This document shows positions 1 to 7,949 of a stretch of 64,000 bases of DNA, piece by piece. Numbering within the stretch: position 1 is the first letter of the stretch; each line of letters begins with the position of its first letter. A model generated the notes under the pieces. That model made no database searches. It saw only the letters and a program-made list of their open reading frames with translations, and was not told where the DNA came from. This stretch comes from an uncultured Flavobacteriaceae bacterium (GTDB taxonomy: Bacteria; Bacteroidota; Bacteroidia; Flavobacteriales; Flavobacteriaceae), in NCBI GenBank assembly GCA_947500525.1, contig CANMSH010000001.1, forward strand, positions 1 to 64,000, in the 5' to 3' direction. A program made the position numbers and the translations under genes.

Positions 1-408
1 TTGAACTGGATCACATGGATTGTTCTGATCACTACCATTGTTAATCTCTACATCATCAATAATACCATCACCGTCCGTATCTCCTGAAGCAGCATATGGA
101 TCGGTACCATTGGTATCCTCATCTCCATTAGAAACGCCATCTCCATCACAGTCCGCTGCTGCCCATATAGCATTCGTAGCATCATAGCCTGTATACCCCG
201 CTGCTTGAACTGGATCACATGGATTGTTCTGATCACTACCATTGTTAATCTCTACATCGTCAATAATACCATCACCGTCCGTATCTCCTGAAGTGGCATA
301 TGGATCGGTACCATTGGTATCCTCATCTCCATTAGAAACGCCATCTCCATCACAGTCCGCTGCTGCCCATATAGCATTCGTAGCATCATAGCCTGTATAC
401 CCCGCTGC
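1..408. repeat. Two tandem 204-bp in-frame repeats inside the surface-protein gene
   Basis: Bases 1-204 and 205-408 are the same 204-bp (68-codon) unit with three visible differences. A third, diverged unit starts at 409 with the same opening bases. Each unit encodes one CDPVQAAGYTGYDATNAIWA-type module plus an Asp-rich calcium-binding stretch. The near identity implies recent duplication or gene conversion, and more copies may lie beyond the window edge. Confidence 0.9.
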
Positions 409-2040
409 TTGAACTGGATCACATGGATTGTTTGGTGCGGTGTCTGTTCCGTCGCCGATTCCATCACCGTCTGTATCTATTATTGGATCAAACACTAAAG
501 TTACCGTTTGTGTGGTGGTTCCTCCATTAGCATCTGTTGTTGTAATATCAACCGTATATGTTCCTGCTACTAATAACGATGGATCACTTACTGTAATCTC
601 TCCTGTTACTGGATCTAAAGATGTACCTGCTGGTAGACTTGTTCCATTTGCTAACACTGCACTAGTAATCGCTCCATCTGCATCACTAACTGTTGCCAAA
701 CTCTCACCAGTTGTATAGGTATCTACAGCCTGTGCTGCATCTACTACATAGACCGCTTCGATATCCGTAGGCGAACACGCTGAAGAATCTCCTGAATCAG
801 TTACCGCACTTGAAGTACCTGTATAACCATCTGTATTTCCAGTGACTTGACCATTTGTAGCATTATAACCTGTTCCTGCTAATTCACCTGCCATAGTTCC
901 ACTTTCAGTAAAACCGGCTTCTAAAACATCATTACATCCATCTCCATCTGCATCAGTATCTAAATGATCTGCAATCCCATCAAGATCGGTGTCAAAATTA
1001 TCATTAACCCCATCATTATTTGCATCCACAAAACCTGCAAAATCGGCATCTAAATAATTTGGTACACCATCACTATCATTATCTGCACTTGGGTCTATTC
1101 CTCCTGATTCAACCAAATCAGTAATTCCGTCATTATCATCATCTAAATCGTCAGAGTCTAATATACCATCACCGTCAAAATCTGAAGATGCGTAAATTGC
1201 CGCCACGAATTGATCATCATCACTTGCAATAGTGTTCCCATCAACTCCTAAAATATCAGAAGCCGACCCTCCTAAGGCCGACGACGGTGAAGTTGCTGTA
1301 GCTACAGCTATTCTAAAATTTTGAGTGGTTGTAATACCTATGTCCGATAAGGGTACATACCAATCAATAAAAATAGGATCATCTCCCACGCACCCAGCAT
1401 TTGTATTCAAAGCATCTGATCGTTGGCTGTTTATATCCGGGTCATAAGTGCTAATATTTGTACCGCTCGTTGTGCCATCAACATTTTCAACTAAAACATC
1501 ATTATTATTGCCACTGCCATAGATAACTTCTATTTCAAAACCCGGATTTCCCGAGATACTATTAGGATCCGCGGCACCAAAAGCTATATCAGTATCAAAT
1601 AAAAAACTATAACCAAAGGCTCCATTGGCTTGCCTCGCAATACGCATTCTAAAAATCATGAATTCATCACCGTTATCAGGAGTTCCATCTGGATCAGAAA
1701 TATAATAATACCCTCCTGCGGAACCGGTTATCGGATCACTTACAATCTCTGAAGCCGCACAACTTGCACCTGTCTGTAAATCTGCTGACGGCTCTCCTGT
1801 GAGTTGAGGCACTTCAATAAAAGGAATTTCAAACTCTGGCAGTTCATTTCCACCCGTAAAAGTAGATGCTGAAGTTGTAATCCATCCATCACCATTTGGG
1901 TCCATCGGGTTTGTACTTGGAGTTGCTGGAGAGTAAATTTGTCCAGGAGTTTGAGCCGAGATTGAGTTAATTAATGAAAATTGCGTCAACATCAAGACTA
2001 TTAATAGTATTGATTTTGAGAGATGAATATAACTGCTCAT
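1..2040 (-). CDS. Large secreted surface protein with thrombospondin type 3-like repeats (N-terminal part; runs off the window)
   Basis: An uninterrupted frame of 680 codons reads from an ATG at 2040 to base 1, so the C-terminus is missing. It opens with a hydrophobic signal peptide ending near SAQ. A globular N-terminal region follows, then acidic Asp/Gly-rich runs (DGDGI, DSDD, DTDGDG) typical of calcium-binding thrombospondin type 3 repeats. A cadherin/Ig-like stretch around codons 440-530 (TDANGGTTTQTVT) precedes a nearly perfect 68-residue duplication at the window edge. Flavobacterial proteins of this design are usually exported by the type IX system and end in a sorting domain, which cannot be seen here. 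The likely role is adhesin or surface matrix protein; that is inference from architecture. It follows the tyrosine kinase gene on the same strand but probably has its own promoter. Confidence 0.8.
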   Translation of the reverse strand, partial: MSSYIHLSKSILLIVLMLTQFSLINSISAQTPGQIYSPATPSTNPMDPNGDGWITTSASTFTGGNELPEFEIPFIEVPQLTGEPSADLQTGASCAASEIVSDPITGSAGGYYYISDPDGTPDNGDEFMIFRMRIARQANGAFGYSFLFDTDIAFGAADPNSISGNPGFEIEVIYGSGNNNDVLVENVDGTTSGTNISTYDPDINSQRSDALNTNAGCVGDDPIFIDWYVPLSDIGITTTQNFRIAVATATSPSSALGGSASDILGVDGNTIASDDDQFVAAIYASSDFDGDGILDSDDLDDDNDGITDLVESGGIDPSADNDSDGVPNYLDADFAGFVDANNDGVNDNFDTDLDGIADHLDTDADGDGCNDVLEAGFTESGTMAGELAGTGYNATNGQVTGNTDGYTGTSSAVTDSGDSSACSPTDIEAVYVVDAAQAVDTYTTGESLATVSDADGAITSAVLANGTSLPAGTSLDPVTGEITVSDPSLLVAGTYTVDITTTDANGGTTTQTVTLVFDPIIDTDGDGIGDGTDTAPNNPCDPVQAAGYTGYDATNAIWAAADCDGDGVSNGDEDTNGTDPYATSGDTDGDGIIDDVEINNGSDQNNPCDPVQAAGYTGYDATNAIWAAADCDGDGVSNGDEDTNGTDPYAASGDTDGDGIIDDVEINNGSDQNNPCDPVQ

Positions 2041-2099
2041 ATGAATATGTTTATTTTGATTGATTATATTTAGCGACAGATAAGGGGGTTATCTAAATA

Positions 2100-2107
2100 C
2101 AAAATTA
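2100..2107 (-). promoter_or_regulatory. Putative -7 promoter element of the surface-protein gene
   Basis: On the minus strand this reads TAATTTTG, matching the Bacteroidota -7 consensus TAnnTTTG, about 60 bp upstream of the ATG at 2040. No convincing -33 TTG is seen at the expected distance, so the call is tentative. Confidence 0.35.
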
Positions 2108-2247
2108 GTGTTTTTTTAACATTAATTTAACTGATAAATGTATACATTTAAAATTATTAATTTTTAACCTTATAATTGATATTATTCGATGATATGCGTT
2201 TTGCAATCGATGAACTGCATTTTAACATCGTTGATCTGACTTTTAAT

Positions 2248-4593
2248 TCAAATAACTCCTCTAAACCATTTCTTTTTATTTTTCCCATGATAGCCGTATC
2301 CATATTTTCGATAATAGTAAGATTTTGAATAATCCACCGAGTTAATAAGAATTCCAAGATTCTTAAATCTTTTTTCTTCTTTCAATTTCTCTGGGATACT
2401 TAGATAACTTTTATCAACAAAGTCTGCACGCACAACATACACGCACAGGTCAGCATAAGAATTTAACAATAAGGTATCGGTAACTTTATCGATAGGCGGC
2501 GAATCTATAACTATAAAATCATATACTTTTTCAGCAGTATCGAAGAGTTCGTTTATCCGAGGGCTTCTAATATAGTCAGTAGGTGTTCTTGGAATTTTTC
2601 CACCTCCAATGATATGCAAATTGCGGAGTTCAGTTGATTTTACAATAAGGTCCTCTAATTGTAAATTACTGTTTTTCACATAATCAGAAACACCATAATC
2701 AGAACTTAAACGAGCATAGGTCAACAACTTTGGTGCTCTTAAGTCCATACCGACAAGTAACACCTTTTTTTTTGAAAATGCCAAGGTCCTAGCATAATTC
2801 AAAGCGATAAAAGATTTACCTTCTCCACTTATAGAGCTCGTAATTAATATTTTTCTTTTTTTAATCTTAAGTTTCGCTAGCATGAAGTCTAAATTTGCAT
2901 CAAAAAGTCTCAGTGATTCTGCAGTCCCCGAAAAATCTTCATCATTAACCAAATAATGTTCTGTTTCTTTCGATTTAGAAATTTCTCCAAGTATTGGTAT
3001 ACCCAATATATTCTCAATATCATTAGCATTATGAATTTTAGAATCTAAGGCCTTTAAGCCAAGAATAGAACCAATAGGTATCATCAAACCCATCGTTAGA
3101 GCGATCATGTAAACGAATTTAGTCTTTGGAAAGATTGGAGTATTTAGGGCAAACGCTTCATTGATGATTTTTGCTTTTTTAGATTCAGAGGCGCTCGAAA
3201 TAGCGATGGCTTCCCTTTTTTTCAATAAATAGATGTATAGAGATTCTTTAACTTTTTGTTGTCGATCAACTGCTCTAAACTCTCTCTCTTTTTTTGGGAT
3301 TTTTCCAATTTCGGCCCCTACTACCGACTCATCTGATAGAAGCTTTTTTAGATTTAATCTCTTTATTTCCAAATAACTACTTAACTGACTAATCAACTCT
3401 TTTTTCGAAATTGATAATTTGAAAATCAACTTTTTCTTCAATGGATGATTCTTATTTAGAGTTTTATTCAGATAATTAAATTCGTTTATGAGCCTATTAT
3501 ATTCAACAACATTCGACATAATTAACCTGTCTTCTAACTCAATCTTAATGGTTCTATATCCATCTGCATTTATATATTTGTCTAGTAATTCTCCTAATTC
3601 AATTTGGGTAGAGAGTGCAATAATTCTTTCATTGTTCTTGGATGTTTTTGATAAAATCAAACTCGTCTCCATCCCTAAATTTGCGATTTTATTTGATCTT
3701 TTATAAATTTCAACTTGCTTCTCAACTCCTAATAAATCTTTACTAATCAGCGAAATACGTTCATCAATAAATTTTATGGTTTGTTCTGACGCTATGTTGT
3801 TCTCTTTGGAAGAACTTAAATTATACTCTCTAATTATTCCATTAAGAATTGACTTTGATCTTTCAATGTTTTCAGTTGCAGTTGATAATATCAAGCCATT
3901 GGAGTTCTTGCGAAGTGTTTTTATTCCAATATTTTGAATTATATTATGAGTTTCACCTAATATTGAGTTTTTACTAATAATAATTGACATACTGATATCA
4001 TCATTTATTTTAGTAGAATTGTTTTTAGAAATAATGAATGAAATATCACTCAGTTCAATTTTTTCATGAAAACTGAATGTATCGATATAAATGTCATTTT
4101 GGAATAATTTAAACTTATCTTTAGAAATCAATTCCACTTTAATTATCAATTTATCATCAATATCTGATAAGAATTTAATTGAAATAGGAGATGCTTTATA
4201 AAGTTCAATCGAATTAAACTTTTGCTTTAAGAAATAACGAATATGGAAGTTTTTCTTTAAAACTACTTGAGAAATCAACTGAATAGACTTTATTACTTCA
4301 ATTTCATCTTCAATGTTCTTAATGCCAGGCGTTACAATCCCTAAATCGCTAAAAACTTCCAAATCATTGTTCGAAGTTTTACCTTCATCTTTTAACAAAA
4401 TTAGAGCCTTAACCAAAAATTTCTTATTTACATGTTGCAAATAAAAAAAAGCACTAGACAAGAATATTAATACACTCAGTAGTACCAGCTTCCAATATTT
4501 CAAAAACATTAATAAAAAGGCCTTCAAATCGTAGTTATATAACTCACTCAATTGATTCACTTCAAAATTGGTCTTATTGGAATACTCATCCAT
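2248..4593 (-). CDS. Wzc-like polysaccharide co-polymerase / bacterial tyrosine autokinase
   Basis: This 781-residue inner-membrane protein has a Wzz-type N-terminal domain with a membrane segment near residues 27-53, long periplasmic coiled-coil helices, and a second membrane segment around 492-515. The cytoplasmic BY-kinase domain starts near 580. It shows Walker A (GEGKS, about 590-594), Walker A' (VLLVGMDLR, 611-619) and Walker B (FIVIDSPP, 693-700). The C-terminus carries a tyrosine cluster (Y755, Y759-761, Y764, Y766, Y768), the usual autophosphorylation tail. The family sets polysaccharide chain length and export through an oligomerisation/phosphorylation cycle. No Wza, Wzb or glycosyltransferase genes lie in this window, so its locus is either split or extends elsewhere. 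Confidence 0.93.
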   Translation of the reverse strand: MDEYSNKTNFEVNQLSELYNYDLKAFLLMFLKYWKLVLLSVLIFLSSAFFYLQHVNKKFLVKALILLKDEGKTSNNDLEVFSDLGIVTPGIKNIEDEIEVIKSIQLISQVVLKKNFHIRYFLKQKFNSIELYKASPISIKFLSDIDDKLIIKVELISKDKFKLFQNDIYIDTFSFHEKIELSDISFIISKNNSTKINDDISMSIIISKNSILGETHNIIQNIGIKTLRKNSNGLILSTATENIERSKSILNGIIREYNLSSSKENNIASEQTIKFIDERISLISKDLLGVEKQVEIYKRSNKIANLGMETSLILSKTSKNNERIIALSTQIELGELLDKYINADGYRTIKIELEDRLIMSNVVEYNRLINEFNYLNKTLNKNHPLKKKLIFKLSISKKELISQLSSYLEIKRLNLKKLLSDESVVGAEIGKIPKKEREFRAVDRQQKVKESLYIYLLKKREAIAISSASESKKAKIINEAFALNTPIFPKTKFVYMIALTMGLMIPIGSILGLKALDSKIHNANDIENILGIPILGEISKSKETEHYLVNDEDFSGTAESLRLFDANLDFMLAKLKIKKRKILITSSISGEGKSFIALNYARTLAFSKKKVLLVGMDLRAPKLLTYARLSSDYGVSDYVKNSNLQLEDLIVKSTELRNLHIIGGGKIPRTPTDYIRSPRINELFDTAEKVYDFIVIDSPPIDKVTDTLLLNSYADLCVYVVRADFVDKSYLSIPEKLKEEKRFKNLGILINSVDYSKSYYYRKYGYGYHGKNKKKWFRGVI

Positions 4594-4891
4594 ATTAACA
4601 ATTTAATTTACTGACTAAATCGAAAATTGCACTAAGGACGGAATACTGTGGTTTGAAGCATCCTTTTAACTTCTTAAATTACTAATAATGTTTAGCCGAA
4701 TAAATATAAATATTGCTCTGAATACTATGTTGTGGGAAACCATCATTAATTGTGAGGGAAATACTTAATCGTCATAAGCCCGAGAGTTAAGAATATATTT
4801 TGTTGCTGTTTTAAAACCCCTGATGTTTTACATTCATCCAATAAGCATTCTTATTTCTAACATTCTTGTTAGTTGGCTTGTGTGATCTATT

Positions 4892-5764
4892 TTATCTATT
4901 CAAATTTTCTTTTAACAGTCCTATATATCTATGTGTATCTTCAAGTTCGGGAAAATGTCCGCAATTTTCGAATTCGATTATTTCGCAATTCGGCAGGTGT
5001 TCTAAAATTGATTTATTATTTGTTTTTCTATGGGTATAGTCTTTATTTCCCCAAATCAAAGTCGAAGGCACCTCTAATACATTTAATTTTGATAAACTCT
5101 CCTTTTCCAGTCCTTGCACAAGTCCTGAAAGGCAGAAGCAACCTCCATTAGTTAAGTTTCCTATTGAAGTATCTACAAAACTTGATTTATTCGTTTCTTT
5201 AGGTAATGCATATTTGTACCATACTGTCGCCAATTTTTTTTCGGAGAATGAATTTACAATTTGTCCAACCACAGGATACCTTAGTACTTTTGGAACATTT
5301 ACTTCTGTCCATTCCACCATTGAATGAATAGATGGCGTTTGTGACAAAAATAAATGAGCAATACGATCGGGAAATAGTTCTGCTGCTTTGATTGCGTAAA
5401 AACCGTTTGAACAAGAAAAGCAAAGCGTAGCTCTTTCAATATTCAAAATGTCCATTAAGTTAATAATCAATTGTGATCCCATGGTATAAGAGTAGTCATA
5501 TTTCGCAGTGGGATAAGACAATCCAACACCAATAAATTCAAAGCAAATTACGCGATAATCCCTCGACAATTTTGAAATCAGATTTTGGTGATGTTCGATT
5601 ACATTTGGTCCGTCAGGAGCGGATATAATTACGGGCTTATTACTTTTGGTGTCAAATACTCTAATTTTCCCAAAATCGGTTGCAATAAAAGAAAAATTTG
5701 TGTTTAGTATTTCACGATTTTTTTTAAAACGATATCTAAACGTATCAATAAAATTCCCATTCAT
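4892..5764 (-). CDS. Alpha/beta-fold hydrolase
   Basis: The 290-residue protein has the order of motifs expected for the alpha/beta hydrolase fold: an oxyanion-region APDGPN (about 49-54), a nucleophile elbow FSCSNGF with Ser119, a late Asp in WGNKDYTHR, and a C-terminal His in NCGHFPELED. The elbow is S-x-S-x-G rather than the classical G-x-S-x-G. No signal peptide is visible, so it is probably cytoplasmic. The closest general resemblance is to esterase/epoxide hydrolase/haloalkane dehalogenase-like enzymes; the serine nucleophile argues for an esterase or lipase type. The substrate cannot be deduced and the neighbours give no pathway clue. Confidence 0.85.
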   Translation of the reverse strand: MNGNFIDTFRYRFKKNREILNTNFSFIATDFGKIRVFDTKSNKPVIISAPDGPNVIEHHQNLISKLSRDYRVICFEFIGVGLSYPTAKYDYSYTMGSQLIINLMDILNIERATLCFSCSNGFYAIKAAELFPDRIAHLFLSQTPSIHSMVEWTEVNVPKVLRYPVVGQIVNSFSEKKLATVWYKYALPKETNKSSFVDTSIGNLTNGGCFCLSGLVQGLEKESLSKLNVLEVPSTLIWGNKDYTHRKTNNKSILEHLPNCEIIEFENCGHFPELEDTHRYIGLLKENLNR

Positions 5765-5845
5765 TCATTCGAGTTTTTAATATGTTTGACAAGGGTTGGG
5801 CTATGGGTTCATTCCGTAATCATATATAAAGACATTCCCAGTAAC

Positions 5846-6013
5846 TCAAGGCTTCATTGCAAGATAAGAATTCAAAGTATCAATAGTTCTCTTTGTGTAC
5901 TCTCCTTCCTCAAATAAAATAAATAAAGTGTTCTGTTTTTTTAATGCAGAAAGATCCTGCCCAAAAACACTTATTGAACTAAGAATTAGTAAAAAAAAAG
6001 TTATTTTCTTCAA
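5846..6013 (-). pseudogene. Truncated fourth copy of the small secreted paralogue family
   Basis: Reading from a TTG at 6013, 55 codons match the start of the gene at 6607-7086: signal peptide with LILSSISVFGQ, then LFILFEEGEYTKR. A stop follows at 5846-5848, about 100 residues earlier than in the intact copies. The TTG sits where the paralogues have ATG, so the start codon appears mutated. The DNA around the signal peptide is almost identical to the intact copy, which indicates recent duplication followed by truncation. Confidence 0.7.
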
Positions 6014-6015
6014 AA

Positions 6016-6097
6016 CTACTCATAGGCATTTAGATAAAACCTAACTTCCCTAATCAAGATTTTATTGCGAGATCTCTCTCTTATCAATAATAAATAT
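6016..6097 (-). pseudogene. C-terminal remnant of a third paralogue copy
   Basis: On the minus strand, ATATTTATTATTGATAAG (about 6097-6080) corresponds to IFIIDK of the paralogues. After a frameshift the sequence continues as NKILIREVRFYLNAYE followed by TAG at 6016-6018, matching the C-terminal GNQVLIKEVKFIFTAYE of the gene at 6113-6592. The rest of this copy is missing. It lies directly between the intact copy and the truncated N-terminal copy, as expected for unequal recombination in a tandem array. Confidence 0.7.
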
Positions 6098-6112
6098 TAC
6101 AATTATAAGGTA

Positions 6113-6592
6113 TTATTCATACGCTGTAAAAATAAATTTAACCTCTTTGATTAAAACTTGATTCCCTTTTATTTCACTCTTATCAATAATGAATATGTTC
6201 TTTTTATTATATCCAAAAAGTCGCACTACATTTAATTCTCCCAAGTTTTCCAAATCTTTCTTTGTCAGAATAATTTTCTTATTCTTTCGCATAAAGCTCC
6301 TATGAACACGGTAACTAACATTCCGCTTATTCATTTTTGCGTCTTCTAAAGTTTCGTATTCGTCAAATGAAAACCAGTACGGTAATAATCTTTTAGCTTT
6401 GTCTCCTTCTGCTTTTTGATAGAATGAATAATGAACAGAACCCAATTCTTTAGCGATTCCTTTCTGTTTGGAGACAAGATCACCTTCTTCAAAAAGGATA
6501 AATATCACGTTATCCCTTTGAATTTCTTTTAAATTTTGAGACTTTACTGCTATTGATAGCAATAGCAGTGAAGTGAATAAGACTAATTTCAT
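6113..6592 (-). CDS. Small secreted protein, paralogue B of a tandem family
   Basis: I do not recognise the family. The 159-residue product has a signal peptide (MKLVLFTSLLLLSIAVKSQ) and aligns over its whole length with the 159-residue neighbour at 6607-7086. Shared blocks are ILFEEG(E/D), YSFY, YRVHKSF/YRVHRSF, KKD(M/L), LFGYNKK/LFKQNKK and IFIIDKSE-KGNQ(V/I)LI(K/R)E at the C-terminus. It begins 14 bp after the stop of paralogue A, so the two are probably co-transcribed. The likely location is the periplasm or outside the cell. The blocks retained between copies suggest it is translated, but function is unknown. Confidence 0.75.
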   Translation of the reverse strand: MKLVLFTSLLLLSIAVKSQNLKEIQRDNVIFILFEEGDLVSKQKGIAKELGSVHYSFYQKAEGDKAKRLLPYWFSFDEYETLEDAKMNKRNVSYRVHRSFMRKNKKIILTKKDLENLGELNVVRLFGYNKKNIFIIDKSEIKGNQVLIKEVKFIFTAYE

Positions 6593-6606
6593 ATCTCTCT
6601 TAACAC

Positions 6607-7086
6607 CTATTCAACAGAATCAAAACTAAATTTAGCTTCTCTGATTAAAATTTGATTCCCCTTTGTTTCACTTTTGTCGATAATAAATATATGTTTTTTG
6701 TTTTGCTTAAATAACTGAATCATTTTACGATCCCCTAATTTATCCATATCTTTTTTTGACAATAGTAAATGTTTATTTTTATTTAGGAAGCTTTTATGAA
6801 CTCTGTATTTAATAGTTTGTTTGTTCTTAGAAATGTCTTCATGCTGATTATATTTATGATAAGAAAATCTGAAAGAATAACTTGTCTTTTCATCAGAATT
6901 TTGCTTTTTGAAGTAAAAACTATAAAAGATAGGCTCCAAAATACCTAGAGTGGTTGATCTTTTTTTTGAAAACTCTCCTTCTTCAAAAAGAATAAAAAAC
7001 GTACTTCCTTTTTTAAGTTCAGACAGCGCCTGCCCAAAAACACTTATTGAACTAAGAATTAGTGACAAAACAATTATTTTATTCAT
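6607..7086 (-). CDS. Small secreted protein, paralogue A of a tandem family
   Basis: This is the first gene (5' on the minus strand) of a tandem array of four full or partial copies. It encodes a 159-residue product with signal peptide MNKIIVLSLILSSISVFGQ. It shares conserved blocks with paralogue B: FFILFEEGE, HKSFLNKNKH, IFIIDKSETKGNQILIRE. No known domain is recognised. A terminator-like hairpin at 7114-7143 separates it from the gene upstream, so it probably has its own promoter. Function is unknown. Confidence 0.75.
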   Translation of the reverse strand: MNKIIVLSLILSSISVFGQALSELKKGSTFFILFEEGEFSKKRSTTLGILEPIFYSFYFKKQNSDEKTSYSFRFSYHKYNQHEDISKNKQTIKYRVHKSFLNKNKHLLLSKKDMDKLGDRKMIQLFKQNKKHIFIIDKSETKGNQILIREAKFSFDSVE

Positions 7087-7113
7087 CTACTTATTTTGAA
7101 TCTAAATATACTT

Positions 7114-7143
7114 AAAAAGAGCTAGATTTCTCTTGCTCTTTTT
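7114..7143 (-). terminator. Rho-independent-type terminator downstream of the 7168-7647 gene
   Basis: AAAAAGAGC and GCTCTTTTT form a perfect 9-bp stem with a 12-nt loop. On the minus strand the stem ends in a T run, 25 bp after the stop of the 7168 gene. Confidence 0.65.
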
Positions 7144-7167
7144 AACTTTATCTGAAATTAAAAGTAC

Positions 7168-7647
7168 TCAATGCTTGTAACGTTTTCTTACCACCATATT
7201 AAAAGAACTTATATCACTTGGGACACTTGAAAACTCATGAGTATTATTCATTGCTCCGTTTAAAATACATTCTACTTGCGATTGAGTTAAAGTGATTTTG
7301 GCGCCATAATTAATCAAACTAGCAGAAAGTGTAGTACCTTGATGATTTACAACATACTCAATAAAAAATATTGATTTTTTATGATCGATTGAGTTATATA
7401 AACTTTGTGTCAAACAGGTTTTAATAAAACTAATACTGCTGTCACTACTAATCTTTATATTCCTGTTTAATTTGAGATTAAGCGCATATGATTGATTATC
7501 AACTAATGCCTTTTTTGCATCATGATTACTCGTTTTGTACGTAGTTTTTTTACTATCAACAATTGTTTCAATAGGAGTAATTTGGGCATTAGTAAGTTGA
7601 CATTTCAAGAAGTTTACGAAATGTCCTAAAACAAAAAAGCATCCCAA
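7168..7647 (-). CDS. Hypothetical protein abutting the integration site; start uncertain
   Basis: The open frame gives up to 159 residues but contains no ATG near its 5' end. The only candidate start reaching the full frame is a TTG at 7645-7647, which lies inside the terminator hairpin of the left direct repeat. The N-terminal stretch (GCFFVLGHFVNFLK) is hydrophobic. The rest is polar with a TonB-like C-terminal flavour (SFIKTCL, YVVNHQGTT, VECILNGAM), but I do not assign a family. Insertion or rearrangement at the tRNA-Asp locus may have removed the original 5' end. It may therefore be a truncated gene rather than a working one. Confidence 0.45.
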   Translation of the reverse strand: MGCFFVLGHFVNFLKCQLTNAQITPIETIVDSKKTTYKTSNHDAKKALVDNQSYALNLKLNRNIKISSDSSISFIKTCLTQSLYNSIDHKKSIFFIEYVVNHQGTTLSASLINYGAKITLTQSQVECILNGAMNNTHEFSSVPSDISSFNMVVRKRYKH

Positions 7648-7751
7648 AATAAAGGGAAGCTTTCCATTGGGTTACTACTATTAACCCTGACATTTTTGAG
7701 AAAAATGCCAAAACAACACAACTTTCTTATTTCGGTCTGGACGGGACTTGA
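7619..7751. repeat. attL: left direct repeat of the integrative element, with a tRNA-Asp 3'-end copy
   Basis: About 134 bp are repeated with roughly 90% identity at 18424-18556. A 44-base block (7688-7731) is identical to 18493-18536. After one mismatch come 16 bases (7733-7748) identical to the 3' end of the tRNA-Asp gene. The repeat also includes a copy of the tRNA terminator hairpin (7636-7663). Because the intact tRNA lies at the right end, the left copy is the displaced chromosomal 3' end. Confidence 0.85.
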
Positions 7752-7884
7752 AACAATCAATTTTTAGAACTTTACTAATTAGCACAAAACATCACCTAAT
7801 TTGTTCGAAGTCAATATTTATAATCATAATAGGACGTCAAGAGCTATTTAAAGAAATAGAACCGAATCGAATAAGTATTAAAAA

Positions 7885-7908
7885 ATGTTTAGTAAAAGTT
7901 TAGTAAAA
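7885..7908. repeat. Tandem GTTTAGTAAAA repeats next to the integrase promoter (candidate arm-type sites)
   Basis: GTTTAGTAAAA occurs twice in tandem (7887-7897 and 7898-7908). The 13-mer ATGTTTAGTAAAA at 7885-7897 recurs exactly at 18413-18425, just inside the other end of the element. A pair at one end and a single copy at the other resembles the arm-type binding sites of tyrosine recombinases. This is inference from position and repetition only. Confidence 0.45.
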
Positions 7909-7921
7909 TATAATTTACTGT

Positions 7922-7929
7922 TATATTTG
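7922..7929 (+). promoter_or_regulatory. Putative -7 element of the integrase promoter
   Basis: TATATTTG matches TAnnTTTG and lies 20 bp upstream of the integrase ATG at 7950. It is immediately downstream of the repeated GTTTAGTAAAA sites, which would allow integrase autoregulation. Confidence 0.5.
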
Positions 7930-7949
7930 GGTCTTCAAATGCTCAACCC

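Noticed and set aside
1..408. CRISPR-like array
   Set aside because: The 204-bp repeats are in-frame coding units without spacers.
428..718. Open frame of 96 codons on the plus strand opposite the surface protein
   Set aside because: It mirrors the Asp/Thr-rich repeat coding of the real gene on the minus strand and has no signal or domain of its own.
2115..2131. TTTAAC repeats near the surface-protein promoter as another response-regulator box
   Set aside because: The half-sites are weaker (TTAAC only), in AT-rich DNA, with 11-bp spacing; too common to support.
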